From assembly GCA_910583745.1 (NCBI GenBank), contig CAJTZC010000004.1, positions 22,459 to 86,458 on the forward strand: a stretch of 64,000 bases of DNA, read 5' to 3'. Below, piece after piece: positions 1 through 7,700 of the stretch (its first letter is position 1; every line of letters starts with the position of its first letter). The notes below the pieces were generated by a model. That model had not been told where the DNA came from. It searched no databases and was given only the letters and a program-made list of their open reading frames with translations. The stretch comes from an uncultured Bacilli bacterium (GTDB lineage Bacteria > Bacillota_I > Bacilli_A > RF39 > UBA660). The translations under genes and the position numbers were made by a program.

Positions 1-1057
1 CCGAGAGAGCGACTTTTACGTCTTTGCTCGCCAAGTTCGCCACGAAGTACAATGAGATGGCAGAGGGGTCACTTATGGGCTCGTCCATGTAATACATTAT
101 CTTCGGTACGATTTCCAAATACTCTTCCATGGATATTTTTTTACTGGTGTTGTTTATTCCCAATTTATCTGTAAGGTTTTTGGCATAGTCGATTTCACTG
201 TATTGGTCTGTATCGTATCCAACAGTGTATGTTTTATCGGGGTTTGCAAGTGTAGCAATGTAAGAGGAGTCTATTCCACTCGAAAGGAAAGAACCCACTT
301 CGACATCGCTTGTGAGGTGTCTCTCCACGGAATCCTGCATCACTTTTTCTATTTTTTCTACGGCTTCATTGTAGGACATCTCTTGTTCGTCAAATTCAGG
401 AACAAAATACTTATCTATTTCGATGATTCCATCTTTATATTCTAAGTAGGAACCGGCATCTAGACGATAGACTCCTTCAAAAAAGGTCTCTCGAGTTGGT
501 GTAAAACTGAACGTCAGGAATGGTGCGAGCAAATCTCTATTTATCTTTTTTTCAAATTTAGAATGCTCTAAAAAGGATTTAATCTCGGAAGAAAATAGAA
601 AGACATCATCTTTTTGATAATAATAGAACGGTTTAATGCCGAAGAAATCGCGGGCACAGAAAAGTTTTTTTTCTTTTATGTCCCAAATGGCGAAGGAAAA
701 CATGCCTCTCAAATGGGTCGGCAAGTCTTTTCCCCATGCTTCGTATCCGTGTATCAACACTTCTGTATCACAGTTCGTTTTGAATGTGTGGCCGGCTTCT
801 TCTAGCTCCTTTTGCAGGTCTTTGTAGTTATATATTTCTCCATTGAAGACGATTACTAAGTTCTTGTCTTCGTTGTACATCGGTTGCGTACCGGATTCTA
901 AATCTATGATTGAGAGTCTTCGATGTCCAAGAGCAATCTCTTTGTCGACATAATAGTTTTCTGCATCGGGTCCGCGATGAGCAATTCTATCTGCCATTTT
1001 CTTTATCGTCTTTTTTTTATCTTTTTCTTTAGAGATGAGACCAACTATTCCACACAT
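1..1057 (-). CDS. asnB: Asparagine synthetase B (glutamine-hydrolysing), N-terminal part; gene runs off the window
   Basis: Makes asparagine from aspartate, glutamine and ATP in the cytoplasm. The frame starts MCGIVGLI, where Cys2 is the catalytic residue of the class II glutamine amidotransferase domain, followed by AHRGPD, GHRRLSIIDL and FNGEIYN. The synthetase domain begins near residue 230 and contains SSGIDSS, the PP-loop ATP motif. About 352 codons are present and the 3' end lies outside the window, so completeness is unknown. An AAGGA ribosome-binding site lies 9 nt before the ATG. A promoter and a tandem repeat sit in the leader. Confidence 0.93.
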   Translation of the reverse strand, partial: MCGIVGLISKEKDKKKTIKKMADRIAHRGPDAENYYVDKEIALGHRRLSIIDLESGTQPMYNEDKNLVIVFNGEIYNYKDLQKELEEAGHTFKTNCDTEVLIHGYEAWGKDLPTHLRGMFSFAIWDIKEKKLFCARDFFGIKPFYYYQKDDVFLFSSEIKSFLEHSKFEKKINRDLLAPFLTFSFTPTRETFFEGVYRLDAGSYLEYKDGIIEIDKYFVPEFDEQEMSYNEAVEKIEKVMQDSVERHLTSDVEVGSFLSSGIDSSYIATLANPDKTYTVGYDTDQYSEIDYAKNLTDKLGINNTSKKISMEEYLEIVPKIMYYMDEPISDPSAISLYFVANLASKDVKVALS

Positions 1058-1151
1058 TAAAATCATTCCTTACTTCTATTTTTCGCTTTTTGCAAAAAAC
1101 TATTCCATCTTTAGGCATTTCTTCATCTTTATTTCATCAAAAAAATCCAGC

Positions 1152-1186
1152 TTTATTTATCCGGACTATGTTTATTTATCCGGACT
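1152..1186. repeat. Tandem 16-bp direct repeat in the asnB leader
   Basis: The 16-mer tttatttatccggact occurs at 1152-1167 and again at 1171-1186, a 19-bp period. It lies between the proposed asnB promoter and the asnB start, so it would be transcribed into the leader. It could be a regulator binding site on DNA or RNA; the role is unknown. Confidence 0.7.
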
Positions 1187-1199
1187 TTTTAATTATAAA

Positions 1200-1228
1200 A
1201 TTTTGCCTCAAAGCAGTCTTGTTGTCAA
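1200..1228 (-). promoter_or_regulatory. Candidate sigma-A promoter of asnB
   Basis: On the - strand TTGACA (1223-1228) is followed after 17 nt by CAAAAT (1200-1205). The -35 is perfect and the -10 matches at 4 of 6 positions. It is the best promoter-like pair upstream of asnB and would give a leader of about 135 nt. Confidence 0.5.
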
Positions 1229-1352
1229 GCTTTTTCTTCCCTATTTGACAGTGCATTCTTGCTTTAAATTCTATTATAAATCATTTCTAAAGCGAGGTCT
1301 ATTTTTTTTGTTTTTTTCGGTGTCAAATACTGTCAATGTGAGTGTTCCATCC

Positions 1353-1377
1353 AAAAAAAGCCGTTTCAATTCGGCTT
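1353..1377 (-). terminator. Rho-independent terminator of the thioredoxin gene
   Basis: On the - strand AGCCG, an 8-nt loop, CGGCT and seven T residues lie just after the stop at 1386. This is a standard short stem with a T tract. Confidence 0.75.
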
Positions 1378-1385
1378 ATCGTTTG

Positions 1386-1973
1386 TTATTTTGTTTTTTT
1401 GAATTTTATGAATACATATGCTCCTATGCTCACAATTACTAGCGGTATCAGCAATATTAAGAGTATGTTCTTCTTTTTCTCTTCAGGTTGTTTGCCCTTT
1501 TCTATTTCTTCGAAGACATCGTATCTTTCCTCTGGCGTTTGTGAATATACATCGTCTATGGCTAGTTTCATCTTTTCATCTGTGTCGTTTCTTTGAAATC
1601 CGTAGAAAGTACTCTCACCGATGACAATCAAAGGTACACCTGTCTTCGTAATTTCAAACCAGCTGGCCACTTTTTTATGGATGGTCGCATTGTAAGTGTT
1701 GTTTGAAACCTCGTAGGACCTCAACTTGATTTTGTCTTTGTATTCGGGCAATATTTCATTAAGAAATTCTAAAGCATCGTGGCAATGTTCACAATAATCG
1801 GCCCAAAACATATAGATGACTACTTGTTCTTTGTTTTCCTTATAGTCGTCGACACTCGGTTCAATCGAAGCAACTTCAAATGTCTCCAGTAAATCTCGCG
1901 CTTGAGAAGCGGCGTAGGTCATACATGGAGTAAACAGAATACACGCTATTAGCATTGCGATTATTTTTTTCAT
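1386..1973 (-). CDS. Secreted, membrane-anchored thioredoxin-like protein
   Basis: 195 residues from the ATG at 1973, which has GAGG 9 nt upstream; the open frame extends 13 codons further but without a site. Residues 1-22 form a signal peptide. A thioredoxin-like domain follows, with FWADYCEHCH (Cys61 and Cys64, CEHC) and a later cis-proline-type GVPLIVIG. Residues about 165-190 are a C-terminal transmembrane helix ending KFKKTK. It probably performs thiol-disulfide exchange outside the membrane. It stands alone with its own terminator. Confidence 0.8.
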   Translation of the reverse strand: MKKIIAMLIACILFTPCMTYAASQARDLLETFEVASIEPSVDDYKENKEQVVIYMFWADYCEHCHDALEFLNEILPEYKDKIKLRSYEVSNNTYNATIHKKVASWFEITKTGVPLIVIGESTFYGFQRNDTDEKMKLAIDDVYSQTPEERYDVFEEIEKGKQPEEKKKNILLILLIPLVIVSIGAYVFIKFKKTK

Positions 1974-2057
1974 TATCTCATTCCTCAACTTTTCTCGTCT
2001 ATCATAGCACAATACGAAGCAAAAGAAAATACTTTGCGAAGCGATTTCACTATTTTT

Positions 2058-2849
2058 TCACTTTATAGCTTTTTCTGCTGCGGGTCGCTCTTCGAATCTC
2101 GGTGAAGTTTCTATGTGAAATTTATCATTATAGTATGCGATACAATCCCGCATTATGTGGATCTCGAGCTCCCATATAGCATCGAAATTGGATAGCAATT
2201 CGAAGAAGTCTACTTCTGATTCTAACAGAAACCGTACGAGGAGATAAGACAAGTCGTATCCTGAGTAACTGTTCTTTTCACCGTCTACGTATTCTCCAAA
2301 TTTATTTCCGTGTCTTTTCAAAAAGGAGATGTCTGGGATGCATTTCGATGGCGCGACGATGGCTTCTTTGTACCACTCTTCGAATCTAGAATCTTCTTTC
2401 TCTAAAAGACTTCGTTCTCTACTGAGGTTCTGGGCTAAACCTTCGTCGAGCCAAATTACCCTTTCGTAGAGGTCTTTCCTCCATTCCCTATAAACGATGT
2501 GAACGAATTCATGAATTATAGAACTTCTAAGATAATAAATATTGCAATTTTGCACATCTTGTTCATAAGAAAAATTTATCGTTTTATCTATGAAGTTTCC
2601 CCTAGAGTAAGGGGCAGGATTGTAAAACTGTTTCGTATAGTTTATCAAGTCTTTTTGTTTATCGAAAAGATTTACATCGATTTTTTCAGAAAAATTCATT
2701 CTAAAGAATTCTAAAATTCTTCTTTTTTCATCACGAAGCAACATGAGCAAGGTTTCTGCATAAGGAAGCATGGAGTCGTTTCCATAGATAGCAAAGTCTT
2801 CGTTTTCTCTTATCGGCTGGGAGGGCAAGTATCTTTTCGGTATTTCCAT
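2058..2849 (-). CDS. Gluzincin-type metallopeptidase domain protein
   Basis: 263 residues from the ATG at 2849 (GAGG 7 nt upstream); a TTG start at 2861 would add four residues. HEFVH (His113, Glu114, His117) and WLDEGLAQ (Glu136) form the HEXXH plus downstream Glu zinc site of gluzincins, as in M1-like and related families. There is no signal peptide, so it is probably cytoplasmic. It overlaps nothing but is only 8 nt from the upstream gene, so the two are probably co-transcribed. The substrate is unknown. Confidence 0.7.
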   Translation of the reverse strand: MEIPKRYLPSQPIRENEDFAIYGNDSMLPYAETLLMLLRDEKRRILEFFRMNFSEKIDVNLFDKQKDLINYTKQFYNPAPYSRGNFIDKTINFSYEQDVQNCNIYYLRSSIIHEFVHIVYREWRKDLYERVIWLDEGLAQNLSRERSLLEKEDSRFEEWYKEAIVAPSKCIPDISFLKRHGNKFGEYVDGEKNSYSGYDLSYLLVRFLLESEVDFFELLSNFDAIWELEIHIMRDCIAYYNDKFHIETSPRFEERPAAEKAIK

Positions 2850-2857
2850 TTTGTACC

Positions 2858-3124
2858 TCAAATTTCTATGAAATCGACTATTTTTTCCGTTTCTACTTCT
2901 ACAATTTCAATTCTCGTCAAGTTTTTCTCCTGTTTTTTGAAAATGTCTTTGGCAATCATTAAAACTTTTTCTGTCGAATCCATCGTTTTATCGTTCAATT
3001 TATCGAATTCGTCCCAATCCATAAGGCCATCGAAATCGTTGTAGAGCGCTTCTGGCTTGGTCGCTTTTCCTGCACTTTTTCTCGTCGTTCCATTCGAATA
3101 GTAAAACTTAAATGAGTAGAACAC
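2858..3124 (-). CDS. Small hypothetical protein, 88 residues
   Basis: GTG start at 3124 with AAGGAG about 8 nt upstream. The sequence opens MFYSFKFYYSNGTTRKS, followed by a charged, probably alpha/beta domain without recognised motifs. It sits between the DUF4026-like gene (14 nt upstream) and the metallopeptidase gene (8 nt downstream), which suggests one operon. Confidence 0.65.
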   Translation of the reverse strand: MFYSFKFYYSNGTTRKSAGKATKPEALYNDFDGLMDWDEFDKLNDKTMDSTEKVLMIAKDIFKKQEKNLTRIEIVEVETEKIVDFIEI

Positions 3125-3138
3125 TTGGCTTTCTCCTT

Positions 3139-4398
3139 TTATTCTTCTACGAGGTAGATATTGCTAGGATTTACCGCAAAGTCCCTTGTATAGATTATCC
3201 AATCTGTCACGTCTTTGAGTTCAAACCATCTCTCATCTCCTGTATGTATGTCGTCGATGTCGTATGGTTCTTGTGTCAATTTGGCTCTAAACTTGTCGCC
3301 TTTGATTTCCATCAGCTCGAACCAAATGTGCTCAAAGCCATCGCTGTCTTTGAATGGAAGACCTATCTTGATTAAAATTTCGTTTTCTTTTTCTTTGAAT
3401 AGTTTTTTGACTGTGTCGAATCTTTCCATCGCGAGCGCTTTCATTCTTTCTGTCTCTTCATCACTGAAGAAGAATAGAGGATTGTCGCCCCAGAGATCGT
3501 CGTATATCGATATCTTGTTTAAAGTACCCGACTTTTCCTCTTCTTCACTCGTGTACAAGAAGACTACGCTCGTTTGAGAGTTGTGGCCATCTTGGCGGTC
3601 ATCTAGATTTCCTAGAGATAATTTTTCGTATTCGAGAATTCCTTCCGTCCAAGACCTGCATGTCGCGACTATCGGATATCCCGTTACTAATCTGCCTATG
3701 TAAGCACTCTCTGTTCTCGGGTCAAAGGGCTCTGTTTTGTCTAAAAGGAACATCGCATACGTCGACAACAGATTGTAATGATTTTGACTGTTTTCCTTGG
3801 TCGAATCCAGTATCTCTAGTTCTGTCGTATGGCATCGACAAAGCCCATGAGTATGTAACCATACTTTTCCATCTTTTCCTTCGATAGCTTGTACGACGAA
3901 CATATCTCGAGAACTCGGCAATACTTTCGATTGCGCTTGCAAAATGACCCATTTAGCTGGTAAAACTCTCTCCGCGCTTTCATCTAAAACGGCAAGCAAA
4001 TCTGGTACCAATGCGACGGCGATTTTTAATTGCAAATGGTATGCTTTTTTCACATCCTTTTTAAATTCCATGAAGATGGTCACAGAGCTTTTGGCTGACA
4101 ATATCGCATCGATTTCTTCTTCTTTGAAAAGAAAATTTTTATTCAAGTAGTAGCCTGGAACAGAAACAGGTCCTGGAAATATTCCCACTTCGTAGTCTTC
4201 ATCTTCGTATTCTAATTTAACTGTGAGGAATCCTTCTGTACTAAAGTTCGTATCTTTCACTTTTACGTTTTCTATCTTCGATATTCTTTCGATATCCTGC
4301 TTCGTCAATTTATATTCTTCATTTTTAGGTATGGCGAGCATATACGATTTTTCTTCCCAATATCCTAAAGGAGCCTCTATCAGTTTTCTTTTTTTCAT
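3139..4398 (-). CDS. DUF4026/DUF2314-type cytoplasmic protein
   Basis: 419 residues, ATG at 4398 with AGAGGTG. The N-terminal two thirds resemble DUF4026 proteins. The last ~80 residues (HIWFELMEIKGDKFRAKLTQ, then HTGDERWFELKDVTDW) resemble DUF2314, a small beta-rich domain often fused to DUF4026. No catalytic motif or membrane segment is visible. First gene of a probable three-gene operon with the 88-residue protein and the metallopeptidase. Function unknown. Confidence 0.65.
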   Translation of the reverse strand: MKKRKLIEAPLGYWEEKSYMLAIPKNEEYKLTKQDIERISKIENVKVKDTNFSTEGFLTVKLEYEDEDYEVGIFPGPVSVPGYYLNKNFLFKEEEIDAILSAKSSVTIFMEFKKDVKKAYHLQLKIAVALVPDLLAVLDESAERVLPAKWVILQAQSKVLPSSRDMFVVQAIEGKDGKVWLHTHGLCRCHTTELEILDSTKENSQNHYNLLSTYAMFLLDKTEPFDPRTESAYIGRLVTGYPIVATCRSWTEGILEYEKLSLGNLDDRQDGHNSQTSVVFLYTSEEEEKSGTLNKISIYDDLWGDNPLFFFSDEETERMKALAMERFDTVKKLFKEKENEILIKIGLPFKDSDGFEHIWFELMEIKGDKFRAKLTQEPYDIDDIHTGDERWFELKDVTDWIIYTRDFAVNPSNIYLVEE

Positions 4399-4512
4399 AA
4401 TACACCTCTTAGTTACATTATAACTAAAAATTGGCTATTTTTAAAGATTAAAGTTTGTAAAATTTTATGAGGTCATAAGAAAAAAGTAAATCTTGTGATT
4501 CACTTTTTTGCA

Positions 4513-4794
4513 TTATCTGAGTTCTGGATATCCTTTTGTACTCATTGTTTCGAGGTTCCAAATGGTTTCGTCAAAGTGCAATGTATCTCGATAGACATCT
4601 ATCTCACGTGTCTCACTCTCTGTGGCCACTTTTAATTTTGCAGATGTCTCATCTGTTACACTGCTGAACCCTGTCGAAACGACATATTCGTAGCGGTTTT
4701 CAATTGTCGAAAGGATTATCGATGCGTTTGCTCCGACAGCTTTGTAAGGTATCTTTTCAACACCATCGACCGTCGATAGAGATTTAAAAGTCTC
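4513..4794 (-). pseudogene. Gene remnant in frame with, and directly after, the surface protein stop codon
   Basis: After the TAA at 4795 the same frame stays open for about 93 codons to TAA at 4513-4515 and reads like protein (for example VEKIPYKAVGANASIILS and LHFDETIWNLETMSTKGYPE). It has no ATG and no ribosome-binding site. It uses the TCG/GTC-rich codons of the host genes. It is either the 3' end of a decayed gene or a C-terminal segment cut off from the surface protein by a stop. The rest of 4399-4794 shows nothing else. Confidence 0.45.
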
Positions 4795-7700
4795 TTAATT
4801 ATTTTTCTTTTTTATAATGAAGTAACCTGCTCCACCAGCAATTACTATTGCGGCTGCACCAATTGCATATATTATGACATTTGAATTTTTCTCTTCTGTT
4901 GAGGATGTATCGATGTCACTCTTGTCTGTATTGTCTTGGTTTGGCGTTGTCGATTTGTATGCAACGATGAATTTTCCTAATCCTTGGTTCGTAAATATTA
5001 CTTCGTTGCCGACGACTCTAGAATTTAATTTGACCACACTACCATCGTCTCTGACGACATAGATGGCTTCAAATGTTTTGTTAGGGTCCAATTTTATGGT
5101 TTGCTCGATGAACTCTGCTGATAGGTCTATCTTTTGGTTATCTTTCGTTTGTAATGAAAGTTCAAATATTTCACTATCCTTACCATAACGATTTATCTGC
5201 GCTTCGCTTAATTCGAGTTTCTTATAATCTAAGGTTGCGTCCTCATATTTTTCCAATATTTCATTCGGTATTTTGATATTTACGTTTCCATTTGTCATAT
5301 CGCTGTGAGACTCTTCTGGTTCACTCGGAGTTGTCGGTTTGTCTGTATTAGGCTTGCTAGGATTTGTCGGTTTGCTTGGCTTTTCCTCTGGTTTCTCTTC
5401 CGGTTTTGTTTCGTTTTCATTATCGCCAGGCTCAGTTTCACCTTCGTTGTCTCCCGGTTTTTCTACAGGTTTTTGTTCTATCCAGGTTACAACTGCAGTC
5501 GCATATCCTTTGTTTCCGGCTCTATCCACGAATTCGAATGTATATTCGGCATTTTCTTTGAATGTATATGTAGATTCGCCATTTCCCAATATCGTGACCT
5601 CTTCGCTCGGTTTTAATGTGGCTGTGACAGGTCCTTCTGTTGGATTTTGTGTGCTATATTCGATTGTGGCTGTTGGAGCTTCTTTGTCGATCCAGTCGAC
5701 TGTGACGGTACTGCTTCCCGTGTTGCCTACTCTATCGACAAATTCGAATGTGAACTCTCCATTTTCAGTAAAAGCATATGTCGTCTTGCCGTCGTTGTTA
5801 GTAACGGTTACTTCTTCACTCGGTTTCAAAGTTGCAACGACATCTTTGTTCGTCCAATCTTGCGTATTGAATTCGAACTCTGCTGTAGGTGCTTCTTTGT
5901 CAATCCAATCGACTGTGACAGGAATGATGCCGTCGTATCCATTTTCATCTTTGTATTGGAAATTGAAGGTTTCATTCTGTGTAAATGTGTATTCGTTGCT
6001 CGCATTGTTATTGAAGATTCTGTATCCCTCTTCTAGTTTTAGAGTTACTTTTACGTCTTGGTTTGTCAAATTTGTCGTAGAAAAATTGAGTTCATACGTA
6101 GGGACTTTTGAAATCCAATTTACTGTTACTGTTGCTGATCCAGGATTTCCTGCTTTGTCGACGAATTCAAATGTAAATTCTCCGTTCTTTGTGAAAGTGT
6201 ACGTGTTTTTTCCACCATTGTTGGTAATCGTGACTTCTTCACTAGGAACTAAAGTGGCAACGACTTCTCCGTCAGTCAAATGAACCGTATTGAATTCAAA
6301 TTCTGCAGTTGGAGCTTCCGTATCTATCCAATCGACTGTTATCGTCGTCGAACCTACATTGCCTAATGCATCTTGGAATTCTAGTACTGTCGTTCCGTTT
6401 TCTAGGAACGTGAGCGTTTTGCTACCATCTGTCGGATTTGTAGCCAATTGAACGTCTGTCGATAAGATGGTGATGTCGTTTTTATCGAACGTAATCGTTG
6501 CGACGACGTTTTCGTTTGTAATTTCCGTTGTACTGAATTGTACTGTCGCAGTCGGCGCGGTTTTATCAATCCAGTCGACTTTTGCCGTAGCGCTTCCCTT
6601 GTGTCCGTTTTTGTCGACGAATTCGAACGTGAATTCTCCGTTTTCTGTGAAGGTATATGTCTTTTTGCCGTCGTTGTTTGTCACTGTGATTGGTCTATTT
6701 TCATCGACTAATTCTGCTATAACGTCTTTATTTGTCGTTTTAATTATGTTGTAGTTGATTTCGGCAGTAGGATTTTCGCTCGCAGAAGGGTCTTCGTAAA
6801 GGTTTATCAACGCGATGGAGAAGAAATGTTGTAGACCTGACTCGTAGACAGATGGGCAATTAATTCTTACATATTTGGCTAGAACTGGACTGTCAAATGT
6901 GATTTTTTTCAAATTACCGTTATTGCCTAGATTGCTTTTTGTAGCAGCAAGTTCCCAATTTGTTCCGTCCATACTAATATAGATATCCAATCGACTCGCT
7001 TTACCTGATGGGTAGTTTCCGAGTGCAGTGGTTGCTCTTGCATCTGGGACGTAATCGAGTTCAGAAACATATCTAGGCTTATCGAGTTCTATAGTTGCAT
7101 AGGCAGGGATATATTTTTGTCCTAAACCTTGCTTATTGTAGTGACTATGCCATGCAGTATTCGTATTCCCATCGAGTATATTGTCTTTGTCTCCTCCACT
7201 TGTACCCGATACTGCAATGACATTTAGTTTGTCTCTCGTTATGTAACGATGAGATTCGGAAGATGTGTTCGTAGTAAATGTGAAATATACTGGATCACTC
7301 GTCGTATAGACGTCTGTTGCAAGCATTCTTACATAAACTTTGACATCTCCTTTAAAGATTGGATTTGTGTCTGCAAAAGAGTTCCATTCGTCATTTGGGT
7401 CTAGTGTCCATTGCATATTGTCGGTTGTTCCCATGAGTCGGTTTTCCAAATCATCTTTCGACACTGTATTACTAGGGAAGACACCTTTCTTTATATCAAT
7501 TGTGTAAATATTCTCTTCTGTCATAGGTAATCCAGTAATGTGGATTTTAATGTCATTATCTGGTGAAATGCTATCTAATTGCTCTTTGGTCAGTTGTGCG
7601 GCATGTTCGTAGCAAGGAATCCATGTGTTGCCACCGTCTAGACTGTAAGTCCAGCTGACTTGAGCACTCTGTAATTGCTTAGATAGTACGATTTGTCCAG

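Noticed and set aside
1058..1352. Possible T-box riboswitch before asnB
   Set aside because: No conserved T-box sequence or antiterminator-like element is visible; only a promoter and a direct repeat.
5339..6283. 314-codon + strand ORF
   Set aside because: It is the antisense of the repeat region of the surface protein, with no start signal.
5480..6780. Regular DNA repeats that could suggest a repeat array
   Set aside because: They are the coding repeats of six Ig-like domains in the surface protein; lengths vary and there are no unique spacers, so it is not a CRISPR array.
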